Origin: an uncultured bacterium
Lineage (GTDB): Bacteria > Cyanobacteriota > Vampirovibrionia > Gastranaerophilales > Gastranaerophilaceae
Assembly: GCA_902797985.1 (NCBI GenBank)
Contig: CADBUZ010000020.1
Coordinates: 1-61,182 of the forward strand
DNA: 61,182 nt
Direction: 5' to 3'
Part shown: piece after piece, positions 27,571-36,895 of the stretch
How positions within the stretch are numbered: position 1 is the first letter of the stretch
How the letters are laid out: each line of letters starts with the position of its first letter
Translations under genes and position numbers: made by a program
The notes under the pieces: generated by a model
Told to the model about the DNA's origin: nothing
Database searches by the model: none
Seen by the model: the letters and a program-made list of their open reading frames with translations, nothing else

Positions 27571-28287
27571 TTATTCTCGTATATTTATACCTTTGTTGTA
27601 CATATCATCTGCGACCTTTAAAAGACGCATACTTGCAATCATTGATGCATTCAAACGCAACATTTCATTTACTGAGTTATATATATCTACATTTGAATGT
27701 TCAATAGCATTTTGTCTGAAATTTTTATGATTAGCTATTAATTCAGGTTCACCTGAATCTTCAGTAGCAACCATTTTATTATTTACACCCTGTTGTAATC
27801 TTTCAGGATTTGGAAATCCAACCAACGGAATAGTACCTACACGTTTTGGCAATGATCCGCCTTCGTCATATGTATATACGTCACCGTTCGGATTTACTGT
27901 AAATTTGTATATATTTGCGGGGATTTTTATTCCGCCGCCAACAAGCCAACCGTCTTTTGTGTATAAGTAACCGTCCTTACCTTGCACAAAAGAACCGTCA
28001 CGTGTGTATTGAACTTCGCCATCTTCTGATGTTACAGGGATATAACCGTTTCCGGCAATTGCTATATCGTAAGGATTTTCGGTGATTCTAATAGAACCTT
28101 GTTTACAGTCAGTTCTTTGCGCTCCGGATACATAACCGTCTTCTCTAAGCATTTGTTCAAATCTTACTGACTTATAACCATACGTGTTATAGTTAGCTAA
28201 GTCGTTACCTACGTAACCGAGTTTATCAAATTGTGTTGTAGCATTGTTAATAGCTTTTCTAACAATTGCTTGTGCATTAAACATCAT
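27571..28287 (-). CDS. Flagellar hook-basal body protein (FlgF/FlgG family), second gene
   Basis: 238 residues. Family features are NDLANYNTYGYKSVRFEQ at the N-terminus, ITENPYDIAIAGNGYIPV with a following YTRDGSF, and the C-terminal NVDIYNSVNEMLRLNASM...LLKVADDMYNKGI. The canonical T-x-G-[YF]-K is present. FlgF and FlgG form the proximal and distal rod; I cannot say which this is, though its C-terminus is closer to FlgG-type. Follows the first rod gene by 13 bp. Confidence 0.82.
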   Translation of the reverse strand: MMFNAQAIVRKAINNATTQFDKLGYVGNDLANYNTYGYKSVRFEQMLREDGYVSGAQRTDCKQGSIRITENPYDIAIAGNGYIPVTSEDGEVQYTRDGSFVQGKDGYLYTKDGWLVGGGIKIPANIYKFTVNPNGDVYTYDEGGSLPKRVGTIPLVGFPNPERLQQGVNNKMVATEDSGEPELIANHKNFRQNAIEHSNVDIYNSVNEMLRLNASMIASMRLLKVADDMYNKGINIRE

Positions 28288-28300
28288 AATGTTAGTCCTC

Positions 28301-28999
28301 CTATGATGCTGATCCTAATTGGCTGACTGCCTTTTGGATGTTAGTGTTTTGCATAATAAAGATTTGTCTGTTAGCCTCAAATGCTCTTATTGTAGGCATA
28401 ACCGCCAAAAACTCATTTTGTAATGATACGTTAGAATACTCGTTATATCCTTGCTTTACATCGGGATGCATAACAGCTACACCTGTCGAATCTACTACAC
28501 CCATTGTCGCAACATATTCTAACTTTCTGGTTTGCGGATTGAATACGCTTAATTTACCTTTACGGTCTATTTTAATTTGTTTTAAATCTTCCGGTACAAA
28601 TGGAAGTTTGATTGGCATGCCGCTATCCGATAATACTTGGCCACCTTCTAAATTTAACAAATTGCCCTCTTTGTCCATTTGAAATCTTCCGTCACGAGTT
28701 AACTTCACCCCCTGCGGAGTATTGATTTGAAAATAACCTTTTGTCGCAATTGCTATATCAAGTGGTCTTTCTGAAATCTGAATACGACCTACTTGTTCAT
28801 CAACGTTTGTAGAAATCCCATGAACACCTAAAAATTCAGTAAATGATGAAACTACTGCTTCTTTTCTCTGGTATCCAACTTTGTCGAAACCTGAAACATT
28901 TTCATTTGTAATTCCCAATAATTCATTAGAAACTTGCATTGCTCTTATTGATGCTCTTATACCCGGCTCGCAATACCTGATACCTGTACTGATTTTCAT
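28301..28999 (-). CDS. Flagellar hook-basal body protein (FlgF/FlgG family), first gene
   Basis: 232 residues. NENVSGFDKVGYQRKEA is an altered N-terminal rod motif. ISERPLDIAIATKGYFQI and LTRDGRFQMDKEGNL are the conserved FlgE/F/G core, and the C-terminus EFLAVMPTIRAFEANRQIFIMQ matches the family helix. First gene of the operon, with a GAGAGG site and a sigma-28-like promoter upstream. The N-terminal motif departs from N-x-A-N-x-x-T-x-G, which might affect export recognition. Confidence 0.82.
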   Translation of the reverse strand: MKISTGIRYCEPGIRASIRAMQVSNELLGITNENVSGFDKVGYQRKEAVVSSFTEFLGVHGISTNVDEQVGRIQISERPLDIAIATKGYFQINTPQGVKLTRDGRFQMDKEGNLLNLEGGQVLSDSGMPIKLPFVPEDLKQIKIDRKGKLSVFNPQTRKLEYVATMGVVDSTGVAVMHPDVKQGYNEYSNVSLQNEFLAVMPTIRAFEANRQIFIMQNTNIQKAVSQLGSAS

Positions 29000-29036
29000 G
29001 TTTACCTCTCTCGTTAGTTAAACCGTTATAACCTTT

Positions 29037-29063
29037 ATATCGGACTTATAGTCACAACCTTTA
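29037..29063 (-). promoter_or_regulatory. Sigma-28 (FliA)-like promoter of the flagellar rod operon
   Basis: On the minus strand TAAAGGTT (29063-29056), exactly 11 bp, TCCGATAT (29044-29037). The sigma-28 consensus is TAAAGTTT-N11-GCCGATAA. The start codon at 28999 is 37 bp downstream. The match and spacing make chance unlikely but no FliA gene is in the window. Confidence 0.6.
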
Positions 29064-29290
29064 GTAACATTAACCGTTTTTCATCTGTTTGGATGAAGTT
29101 ACTATCTTTATAAGGATTTTTTTTTCAAAGTCAACATATAGTTAAACTTGAGCATGTTTATTTTTCACAATCTAAATTATTAAGATTTGTTACAAAGAAC
29201 AAAAAGGAATATCAATTTTTTATTCTTTATATACTTTATATATACATAAGAAATAACAATTAGGATAAATAAGAAAACAGGAGATTTTTA

Positions 29291-29917
29291 ATGGGTATTG
29301 AATTTGATTTTGGCAAATTTGAAAATTTAATTGGCAAATTAGATAAAGCTAAATCTGTTGAAGGAGATTTAAATCATATTGATACAAAAAAAGAATTGAA
29401 TTTATTTGTCACAGGTTTTGATGCTATTAAGAAAAATGCTGAAATCGAAGGTGCTACAGAAACTGATTTAGATAAACTTGAAGCTGCAATGAAAGATGAA
29501 TTATCAAATATTATGGATGTTAAATTCGGTGAAAAAGCAGGTCAAAAAGAAGAAAACGGAAAAGTAGTATTTAATGAATCTGATGATGTTTTAGCAGATA
29601 TGATGAACATCTTGGCACAATCACCTGTTGAAGGTTCTGACGGAATTAATATCAATAAATTAAGAGCATATAACAAAAAAGTAATGCAAACTATGCCATG
29701 GGCAGTTATGAACGGTTTGGAAAAATTCGGATTTGATCAAGAATTAATCGATGTAATCGTTGATGAAAGCCCTGCAACATTGGATTACATTTCAAATGCA
29801 ATCAAAACAGGCAGTGCTAAAAACATTTCTAATTACGCTCAAGCAGCAGACGAATATGCAAATAATACAATGGATATGGATATTTTAGGATATATCAGAT
29901 ATCAATATCAAAGATAA
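29291..29917 (+). CDS. Lineage-type hypothetical protein, 208 residues
   Basis: Acidic, helix-rich soluble protein with a FDFGKFENLIGKLDKAKS start and no signal peptide. ACAGGAG site before the ATG. The repeated Asp/Glu-rich helices (for example ATETDLDKLEAAMKDELSNI) and a C-terminal YIRYQYQR suggest a compact helical fold. No domain recognised. Monocistronic with its own terminator. Confidence 0.7.
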   Translation: MGIEFDFGKFENLIGKLDKAKSVEGDLNHIDTKKELNLFVTGFDAIKKNAEIEGATETDLDKLEAAMKDELSNIMDVKFGEKAGQKEENGKVVFNESDDVLADMMNILAQSPVEGSDGININKLRAYNKKVMQTMPWAVMNGLEKFGFDQELIDVIVDESPATLDYISNAIKTGSAKNISNYAQAADEYANNTMDMDILGYIRYQYQR

Positions 29918-29947
29918 TAATTTGGGCAGGAAAAATAGTTGTAAACA

Positions 29948-29974
29948 AAAAACGGACGATTGTCCGTTTTTTTG
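29948..29974 (+). terminator. Terminator after 29291-29917
   Basis: AAAAACGGAC-gatt-GTCCGTTTTT followed by more T: a perfect 10-bp stem with a four-base loop. Confidence 0.85.
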
Positions 29975-30048
29975 TTTTTGTAACAGATTTATATAAAATT
30001 TTATACATCATATTCGCTAATCTATTTTGACTAATCTATAATTAGTAT

Positions 30049-30966
30049 ATGAAAGAAGAAGATTTTTTACAGATAATAAAAACAATTATCGGTGATAAAT
30101 ATATTGGTGATGATTGCGCATATTTAAAAGATTTAGGAATAGTTATTTCACAAGATAACTTAGTTGAAGATGTACATTTTTCGCTAAAATATATGACTCC
30201 ATACGATATAGGATATAAATCTGCGATGGTTAATCTCAGTGATATTGCATCATCCGGAGGAATACCAAAGTATATTACTGTAGGGCTATCACTTCCAAAA
30301 CATATATCTAAAGAATTTGTTAAAGATTTTTATAATGGTTTAACAGATGCGCTTGATGAAGTTGAAATTATTGGCGGAGATATAACTGGGGCTGAAAAAA
30401 TTATGATATCAGTTACTGCAATTGGAATAGATAGAGATAGAAAAATATCTTCAAGAAAAAATGCAAAAACAGGACAAGTAGTTGTAACCAGCGGGCCTCA
30501 TGGTTCAAGCGCAGGCGGGCTAAAATTATTACAGCAAGGAGAAAAAGAGAAAAATGTACTTATTGATGCTCATATTTGTCCCAAAGCACAAACTAAATTT
30601 GCTCAAAAAATAGCTGAAAACATAAAAGAAGATTATGCAATGATGGATAGTTCAGACGGACTGGCAGATGCCGTTTTTAAAATAGCCAAAGCCAGCAAAA
30701 AAACACTTGTACTGGATTTTAATAAAATTATATTTGACAAAGAATTAAAAGAACAATTTCCTAAAAATTATAAAGATATGATTTTATATGGTGGTGAAGA
30801 TTATCAAATCATATCAACAATCCCAAAAGAATTAGCAGATTATTTGAATTTAAATATTATTGGAAAAGTTGAAGATTATGACAACACAGATGTGAAAATC
30901 ATTAATTATGGTGAAAGGGATTTAAATATTAGCGATTTAGAAAATTGTTATAACCATTTTGAGTAA
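30049..30966 (+). CDS. thiL: Thiamine-monophosphate kinase
   Basis: 305 residues. ThiL/PurM-like fold: IGDDCAYL at the N-terminus, QDNLVEDVHFSL, the ATP-binding MVNLSDIASSGGIPKYITVGLSLP, IIGGDITGAEKIMISVTAIG and MMDSSDGLADAV. It phosphorylates thiamine monophosphate to the active cofactor TPP. TATAAT (30037-30042) ends six bases before the ATG and there is no Shine-Dalgarno, so the mRNA is probably leaderless. Convergent with plsY; the stop codons are one base apart. Confidence 0.9.
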   Translation: MKEEDFLQIIKTIIGDKYIGDDCAYLKDLGIVISQDNLVEDVHFSLKYMTPYDIGYKSAMVNLSDIASSGGIPKYITVGLSLPKHISKEFVKDFYNGLTDALDEVEIIGGDITGAEKIMISVTAIGIDRDRKISSRKNAKTGQVVVTSGPHGSSAGGLKLLQQGEKEKNVLIDAHICPKAQTKFAQKIAENIKEDYAMMDSSDGLADAVFKIAKASKKTLVLDFNKIIFDKELKEQFPKNYKDMILYGGEDYQIISTIPKELADYLNLNIIGKVEDYDNTDVKIINYGERDLNISDLENCYNHFE

Positions 30967-30967
30967 A

Positions 30968-31579
30968 TTATCTTACTTTATTTTCTTCACCTTTTATTAA
31001 CCTAACAATATTTTGTCTGTGAAGATAAATAATATATATAGCACCAATTGTACAATACGCTGTATATCCGATAGGGGCATGACCTATATAATGCATTAAA
31101 AAAGGAGAAAGTGCTAATGCAATAATAGAACCGAGTGACACATATTTAGAAACATATGTAATAATAGCCCATATTAAAGCAATTAAAATTCCGACTTGCC
31201 AATTAAGAGCAAGAATTGTACCGACCCCTGATGCCACGGATTTTCCACCCTTGAATTGTAAAAAGACAGGTTTACTATGACCAATAATTACAAATATTGC
31301 AGCTAAAACAGGAAATAGTCCAACCCCTGTAATATTACCAACCCATAATTTAGCTAAAATAACAGGTAATGCACCTTTGAACGCATCTAATAACATTACG
31401 GTAAAAAACCATTTTTTGCCTAAAACACGTTTTACATTAGTCGCACCTGTTGAGCCTGAACCAACCGTTCTTATATCTTGTCCCGTTTTGAGTTTTACAA
31501 TTATATATCCTGTAGGAATAGATCCTATTAAGTATGATAAAAGCACTACTATACCTACAATAATTAAAACTCCAATCAT
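30968..31579 (-). CDS. plsY: Glycerol-3-phosphate acyltransferase PlsY
   Basis: 203 residues, with about five membrane segments. PlsY motifs: SYLIGSIPTGYI, the GSGSTGATNVKRVLG block, GHSKPVFLQFKGGKSVASGVG (motif 2) and the C-terminal IIYLHRQNIVRLIKGEE. It transfers acyl from acyl-phosphate to glycerol-3-phosphate, the first step of phospholipid synthesis, at the inner membrane. AGGAGGAAGAA precedes the ATG. Confidence 0.95.
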   Translation of the reverse strand: MIGVLIIVGIVVLLSYLIGSIPTGYIIVKLKTGQDIRTVGSGSTGATNVKRVLGKKWFFTVMLLDAFKGALPVILAKLWVGNITGVGLFPVLAAIFVIIGHSKPVFLQFKGGKSVASGVGTILALNWQVGILIALIWAIITYVSKYVSLGSIIALALSPFLMHYIGHAPIGYTAYCTIGAIYIIYLHRQNIVRLIKGEENKVR

Positions 31580-31857
31580 TTCTTCCTCCTATTTACTTAT
31601 ATAAATATAATACAATAATCAAAAGCCATAAATACAGAATTTTTATCAATTTTAACTTTTGTAAATATTGTTTATAAAGTGTTATTATTACAAAAAATAG
31701 TGGAACATGATTAATAAGAGTTGCAAATTAAAATGGATTTCTGTGAATATTTGTAACAAGGAGAAATTAAATTAATCAATTTTGAAAGAGATACAGACTT
31801 TATATACATGTAAGATGATGTATATCTATGTCTGGGAATAATAGCAGAGGAAACTAA

Positions 31858-32115
31858 ATGGTAACATTTAATCCAAAAGTAACAGAAAATATGTTTCGTA
31901 TCGGCGGAGTAAATCCGTTTGGTACAAATAGTTCTTTTACAGGTGGAACTTTAGCATCCGGTAGCGAATATTCCGAAAGATACGGTGCAGGTAAAGCAGC
32001 AGGGGTTGAAAGTAATGGAGTAATCGGTTCAGTAACCGGTACCGGTGAAAACGGCTCCAGCCGTGCTGATGATATTGCAGCAAAATGGGGTTTGGGTTCC
32101 CATTTGTATGGTTAG
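31858..32115 (+). CDS. Small Gly/Ser-rich hypothetical protein
   Basis: 85 residues with an AGAGGAAAC site. Low complexity, rich in Gly, Ser and Thr (GGVNPFGTNSSFTGG, GSVTGTGENGSS), ending DDIAAKWGLGSHLYG; no charge clusters or signal peptide. Good codon structure and its own terminator argue that it is a real gene. The FNPKVTENMFRIGGVNPFG start resembles other small proteins of this lineage. Function unknown. Confidence 0.65.
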   Translation: MVTFNPKVTENMFRIGGVNPFGTNSSFTGGTLASGSEYSERYGAGKAAGVESNGVIGSVTGTGENGSSRADDIAAKWGLGSHLYG

Positions 32116-32138
32116 AAATTAGATAATATATAAACTTA

Positions 32139-32166
32139 AAGCTCTGAAAATTTCAGAGCTTTTTTG
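32139..32166 (+). terminator. Terminator after 31858-32115
   Basis: AAGCTCTGA-N5-TCAGAGCTT followed by T6; 9-bp perfect stem. Confidence 0.85.
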
Positions 32167-32224
32167 TTAGAGTATTTTATTCAAATTTAGTTATGTTATA
32201 ATAAAATACAAGGAGAGATGTTTT

Positions 32225-33892
32225 ATGAAGTATGAACACATATTTACATTATTTGAAAATGTAGCAAACCAAAATAGTAATAAAGTTGCCCTTGCTATGA
32301 AATCTAAATGGGGCTGGAGAGAGTTTACATATAAAGGTTTAAGCCTTATGGCTCAAAAATTGGGCGCATATTTAATAAACGATTTAAAACTTGAAAAAGG
32401 TGAAAGACTGGCTATTTTATCAGAATCAAAACCGGAGTATGCACCTTGCGTTTTCGGTTCAGCTCTTGCCGGTCTTGTTACAGTTCCATTAGATAACAAG
32501 TTAACTATATATGAATTGGAATCTATTTTATCTAATTGCGAACCTACTGTAATGTTATGTTCAGGCGCTAACTTGGAAAAAGCTAAAGAGGTTCAAAAAA
32601 GAATACCTTCTATAAAGCACATTATTTTAATGGATAGCGCACTTCTTGATGAAAAAGATATTCCAAGTCTTTATTCTATTCCTGAAAATTATCAAGCGAA
32701 ATGGAGAAGAAGACCACTTAGTGCAACAGCGTTCATTATTTACACATCAGGAACGACAGGTGCACCTAAAGGGGTTCAAACAACTTTCAAGAATATTCTT
32801 ACACAAATGTATGACCTTAGACCTGTGTTTAAGAAAATCATGCCTAGTGATGATGTAAGATTGTTATCTATATTACCAATGAACCATTTGTTCGAAATGA
32901 CAGTCGGCTTCTTTGCAATGTTAATTAACGGATATTCCATTAACTATACAAAAAGTTTAAAACCAAAAGATATTCTTGAGATTATGGGAGAAAAGAAAAT
33001 TAGATTTTTGGTTACTGTTCCTGCATTTTTAAAACTATTAAAAACTTCTGCAGAATCAGATATTCGTAAAAAATCACAATTTTATCAATTTTTCTTTAAG
33101 CTCAGATATGATATAGCAAGATTCATGCCAAGAATTTGCAGAAGAATGTTCTTCAAATCTGTTCATAAAATGTTTGGTGCAGAACTATACGGCTGTATTT
33201 CAGGTGGTGCTCCGCTTGATGAAGCTGTTGGAGAATTTTTCGACAGAATTGGTGTAAGAGTATATCAAGGTTACGGACTTTCTGAAACAAGTCCTGTTGC
33301 TTCTATGGCAAGACCTAGCAGAAATTATGATTTAACATCAGTTGGTCCAATACTTGATTCATATGAAGCAAAAATTGATTCTGAAACCGGTGAATTATTA
33401 CTTAAAGGTCCTTCTGTAATGAAGGGTTATTACAAACAAGAAGAATTAACAAAATCAGTTATTGACGAAGACGGTTTCTTCCATACAGGTGATAAGGCAG
33501 AAATAAGAAATGGTAATTTGTATATCACAGGAAGATTAAAAAATATGATTGTGTTGTCAGGTGGTAAAAAAGTTTTCCCTGAAGAAGTTGAAAATGTACT
33601 TGGCGATAGTCCTAATTTTTCTGAAGTATGCGTTGTCGGTATGAAACGTCAAGGCGGCGAAAAAGATGGTTGCGAAGAAATCGTAACTGTAATTGTTCCA
33701 ACCGAAGATTTCGCTAAAAACTTTAGTTCTGAAGATGAGTTAGAAAAAGCTGTTAGAGCGGAAGTCAAAGAGCTTTCTAATCGTTTGGCAAGTTATAAAC
33801 GTCCGGTTAAAATCGTTATTATGCACGAAGCATTACCTAAGACAACTACAAATAAACTAAAAAGAAATGCAATTAAAGAAATGATTAAATAA
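32225..33892 (+). CDS. AMP-forming long-chain acyl-CoA synthetase
   Basis: 555 residues of the ANL superfamily. P-loop FIIYTSGTTGAPKGV, VYQGYGLSETSPVASM (A5), FHTGDKAEIRNGNLYITGRLKNMIVLSG (A7-A8) and the C-terminal lysine in KTTTNKLKRN (A10). It activates a carboxylate with ATP to acyl-AMP and then acyl-CoA (or acyl-ACP). The N-terminal region FENVANQNSNKVAL and absence of transmembrane helices fit a long-chain FadD-type enzyme. The exact chain length cannot be told from sequence. Monocistronic, with a terminator. Confidence 0.85.
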   Translation: MKYEHIFTLFENVANQNSNKVALAMKSKWGWREFTYKGLSLMAQKLGAYLINDLKLEKGERLAILSESKPEYAPCVFGSALAGLVTVPLDNKLTIYELESILSNCEPTVMLCSGANLEKAKEVQKRIPSIKHIILMDSALLDEKDIPSLYSIPENYQAKWRRRPLSATAFIIYTSGTTGAPKGVQTTFKNILTQMYDLRPVFKKIMPSDDVRLLSILPMNHLFEMTVGFFAMLINGYSINYTKSLKPKDILEIMGEKKIRFLVTVPAFLKLLKTSAESDIRKKSQFYQFFFKLRYDIARFMPRICRRMFFKSVHKMFGAELYGCISGGAPLDEAVGEFFDRIGVRVYQGYGLSETSPVASMARPSRNYDLTSVGPILDSYEAKIDSETGELLLKGPSVMKGYYKQEELTKSVIDEDGFFHTGDKAEIRNGNLYITGRLKNMIVLSGGKKVFPEEVENVLGDSPNFSEVCVVGMKRQGGEKDGCEEIVTVIVPTEDFAKNFSSEDELEKAVRAEVKELSNRLASYKRPVKIVIMHEALPKTTTNKLKRNAIKEMIK

Positions 33893-33903
33893 TTTTTTGA
33901 AAT

Positions 33904-33937
33904 AAAAAAACAGGGTGGAAAATTACCCTGTTTTTTT
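33904..33937 (+). terminator. Terminator after the acyl-CoA synthetase
   Basis: AAAAAAACAGGGT-N8-ACCCTG followed by T7. Confidence 0.9.
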
Positions 33938-34051
33938 ATGTGGAAATTTTGTAATAAAGATTTTTACACTTATTTATTCGTCATTTAGTCACTTTTGATA
34001 ATATTTGTTATATAATATTCCTGTAATAGTACTAATTAAAAGGAGAAATAT

Positions 34052-35713
34052 ATGGCAAATTTATCACCATTACAAGTTGAAAGACTTAAATATCAACCTA
34101 AATTACCTTCTTCACTATCAGAAGGCATTAATAAACTTGTTTGCAAAGAAGGTTCTGCAACAGAATCAGTTTCTAATCAAGCAGAAATCAAAGAATTATT
34201 TAAAAATACATACGGAAAACCAACCGTTACATTTAGTACTTCAGACGCAAACCAATCATTTGAACAAAGAAATGTTGGGGTAATTTTATCAGGCGGACAA
34301 GCTCCTGGCGGACATAACGTTATTGCAGGGTTATATGATGCGCTTAAACAAGCAAACCCTTCTAACAAATTATATGGTTTCTTAGGTGGTCCATCAGGTA
34401 TCATCGAAGGTAAGTATATTGAATTTACTGATACATTTATGGATGAATACAGAAACACAGGTGGTTTTGATATTATCGGTTCAGGTAGAACTAAATTAGA
34501 AACAGAAGAACAATTCAAATCTTCATTAGAAGTTTGTAAAAAATTAAATATCTCTGCTGTTGTAATTATCGGCGGTGACGATTCAAACACAAATGCAGCG
34601 TTACTTGCAGAATGGTTCGTTGCTAACAATGCAGGTATCCAAGTAATTGGTTGCCCTAAAACTATCGATGGTGACCTTAAAAATGAACAAATCGAAATTT
34701 CTTTCGGTTTTGATACTGCTACAAAAACTTATGGTGAGTTAATTGGTAATATCCAAAGAGATGCTAATTCAGCTAAGAAATATTGGCACTTTGTAAAAAT
34801 TATGGGAAGAAGTGCTTCTCACGTTGCATTAGAAGCTGCTCTACAAACTCAACCAAACATTACTTTAATTTCTGAAGAAGTTGAAGCTAAGAAAATGTCA
34901 TTATCTTCAATCATTGACTATATGACTGATATCATCACAAGACGTTCTCAAAACGGTAAGAATTTTGGTGTAGCTATTATCCCTGAAGGTTTGATTGAAT
35001 TTATTCCTGAAATGGGTGCAATGATTGCTAACTTGAACGACATTATGAGTTCTTTAGAAAAAGACAGCAATTATATGAATGCTGAACAATCTGAAAAATT
35101 CTCTATTATTGAAAATACTTTATCAAGTGAAAACTCAAAGGTATTTTCTTCATTACCAACTTTGATTAAAGCTCAATTATTGATGGATAGAGATCCTCAC
35201 GGAAATGTTCAAGTTTCTAAAATTGAAACAGAAAAATTATTAATCTCTATGATTGAATCAAGATTAAAAGGAACCGGCGTTAAGTTCTCAGCTCAATCTC
35301 ACTTCTTCGGTTACGAAGGAAGATGTGCATTCCCATCTAACTTTGATGCTGATTATTGTTACTCACTTGGTTACAATGCATTTGCATTGATTTCATATGG
35401 TTTAACAGGTTATTTATCATCTGTTAGAAACTTAACAGCTCCTGCTTCTGAATGGATTGCAGGCGGTGTTCCTCTTACAATGATGATGAATATGGAACGT
35501 CGTCATGGCGAAATGAAACCTGTTATTAAAAAAGCATTGGTTGAGCTTGACGGTCCTGTATTCAAGCAATTAGCTGATAACAGAGAAGACTGGGCTATGA
35601 ATGACAGATATTTATTCCCTGGTGCAATTCAATACTTTGGACCAAGCTCTGTTTGTGATATCACAACCAGAACTCTCGTTCTTGAACAATCAAGCAAATT
35701 ATTGAACGTTTAA
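34052..35713 (+). CDS. pfp: PPi-dependent 6-phosphofructokinase (long form)
   Basis: 553 residues, the length of the plant/spirochaete-type PPi-PFK rather than the 320-residue ATP enzyme. [29 protein letters not shown] (Asp-Asp instead of the Asp-Gly of ATP-PFKs), [10 protein letters not shown] and [14 protein letters not shown] are visible. The GGDD and PKTIDGD combination indicates diphosphate as phosphoryl donor. The enzyme reversibly makes fructose-1,6-bisphosphate, saving ATP in anaerobic glycolysis. AAAAGGAGAAA site; own terminator. Confidence 0.93.
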   Translation: MANLSPLQVERLKYQPKLPSSLSEGINKLVCKEGSATESVSNQAEIKELFKNTYGKPTVTFSTSDANQSFEQRNVGVILSGGQAPGGHNVIAGLYDALKQANPSNKLYGFLGGPSGIIEGKYIEFTDTFMDEYRNTGGFDIIGSGRTKLETEEQFKSSLEVCKKLNISAVVIIGGDDSNTNAALLAEWFVANNAGIQVIGCPKTIDGDLKNEQIEISFGFDTATKTYGELIGNIQRDANSAKKYWHFVKIMGRSASHVALEAALQTQPNITLISEEVEAKKMSLSSIIDYMTDIITRRSQNGKNFGVAIIPEGLIEFIPEMGAMIANLNDIMSSLEKDSNYMNAEQSEKFSIIENTLSSENSKVFSSLPTLIKAQLLMDRDPHGNVQVSKIETEKLLISMIESRLKGTGVKFSAQSHFFGYEGRCAFPSNFDADYCYSLGYNAFALISYGLTGYLSSVRNLTAPASEWIAGGVPLTMMMNMERRHGEMKPVIKKALVELDGPVFKQLADNREDWAMNDRYLFPGAIQYFGPSSVCDITTRTLVLEQSSKLLNV

Positions 35714-35728
35714 GAAAATTTTTATAAC

Positions 35729-35761
35729 AAAAAGCAGTATGAAAATTCATACTGCTTTTTT
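35729..35761 (+). terminator. Terminator after pfp
   Basis: A 15-bp stem AAAAAGCAGTATGAA/TTCATACTGCTTTTT followed by T-rich sequence. Confidence 0.9.
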
Positions 35762-35792
35762 ATTACTTAATATAATTTATATTTAAAATCTT

Positions 35793-36068
35793 TTAAAAAA
35801 TATAACATATTCCAAATAACAACGAAAAGCCTATTAACATCATAATTGGGGTATCCATCGAATGAGGCGCAAAAGCTTCTGATAATGTCATAATAGGAGG
35901 GAAAAGTATCATTGCTGACCAAAACTCTTTAAGATTAACAAATTGATCTTTATATAAAATTAAAAATAATATAAACCATAGTATTACAAACTTCAAATCA
36001 AATGTTTCTGTCCATTTTTTATCGTAGTTTCCGGCAGAATCACCAGGCATTAATATATTATTCTGCAT
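35793..36068 (-). CDS. Small membrane protein
   Basis: 91 residues with three predicted membrane helices: FVILWFILFLILY, FWSAMILFPPIMTLSEAF and IMMLIGFSLLFGICYIF. The soluble N-terminus MPGDSAGNYDKKW precedes them. No family is recognised. It lies divergent from the histidine kinase at 36188. Modest coding evidence; hydrophobicity pattern is consistent with a real membrane protein. Confidence 0.55.
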   Translation of the reverse strand: MQNNILMPGDSAGNYDKKWTETFDLKFVILWFILFLILYKDQFVNLKEFWSAMILFPPIMTLSEAFAPHSMDTPIMMLIGFSLLFGICYIF

Positions 36069-36187
36069 AATTATCCTGAAAAGTTTTATCTATACATAGA
36101 TTATATCATAATCTGGTTTTTATACTTTGTTAATTGTATTAAATTTTATGTAAATATTTTTTATTTAATTAGTGTTATAATAAACCT

Positions 36188-36895
36188 ATGTCAAACAAAG
36201 AAGATTTTATTTCTACAGTTTCCCATGAGATGAGGACACCTCTGACAAGTATTAGAGGGTTTGCTCAAACAATGCTTGCTTCTTGGGATAAAATAGATGA
36301 TAATTCTAAAAAAAAATTTATCGAAATTATTGAACAACAGTCTAACAGACTTATTCATCTTGTAGAAAATATTCTGTCTGTTACTAAAATACCTAATGAA
36401 AATCTTGTTATGAAAAAAACGGATGTTAATAAATCAATTCAAACCACTGTTCAATTGATTAAACAAAAGTATCCAAATCATAATATTGAATTAAATCTTA
36501 AAAAATCAAACCCATCTATATATGTTGATTCGGAAAAATTACAGCAAATTTTGATAAATTTAATTGAGAATGCTTGTAAGTATTCAGATGAAGGCTCAAA
36601 TATTTTCGTCACTACAAAAGAAGATAACAAAGATGTATATATATGTATACAAGATGAAGGTGTGGGAATTGATGAACAATATGCAGAAAAAATATTCGAA
36701 AAATTTTCAAGAATAGATAATCCCCTAACCAGAAAAACTCAAGGCAGCGGATTAGGTTTGTTTATCACTAAATCTTTAACAGAAAAAATGAACGGAGAAA
36801 TCTCTTTTAAAAATCTTGAAAAAGGTACAATTTTTGAATTAAAATTTCCACAGTATAACATAGAGGATCATATAAAATGCTCTGTAGTGCAATAA
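36188..36895 (+). CDS. Histidine kinase without a sensor domain
   Basis: 235 residues comprising only HisKA and HATPase_c. H-box VSHEMRTPLTSIRG with His13, N-box NLIENACKYS, G1 DEGVGID, F-box KFSRIDN and G2 GSGLGLFI. No membrane segment, PAS or GAF domain, so input must come from a partner or cytoplasmic cue. TATAAT (36176-36181) ends six bases before the ATG with no ribosome-binding site, indicating a leaderless mRNA that begins directly at the HisKA domain. Overlaps the response-regulator gene by 19 bp. Confidence 0.88.
   Translation: MSNKEDFISTVSHEMRTPLTSIRGFAQTMLASWDKIDDNSKKKFIEIIEQQSNRLIHLVENILSVTKIPNENLVMKKTDVNKSIQTTVQLIKQKYPNHNIELNLKKSNPSIYVDSEKLQQILINLIENACKYSDEGSNIFVTTKEDNKDVYICIQDEGVGIDEQYAEKIFEKFSRIDNPLTRKTQGSGLGLFITKSLTEKMNGEISFKNLEKGTIFELKFPQYNIEDHIKCSVVQ

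Noticed and set aside
27198-28999. Assigning the two FlgF/G-family genes firmly to flgF and flgG
   Set aside because: The shared core motifs do not separate the two, and gene order is non-standard, so symbols are left empty.
30027-30042. TTGACT plus TATAAT upstream of thiL as a canonical sigma-70 pair
   Set aside because: The two boxes are only four bases apart; only the -10 is retained as evidence.
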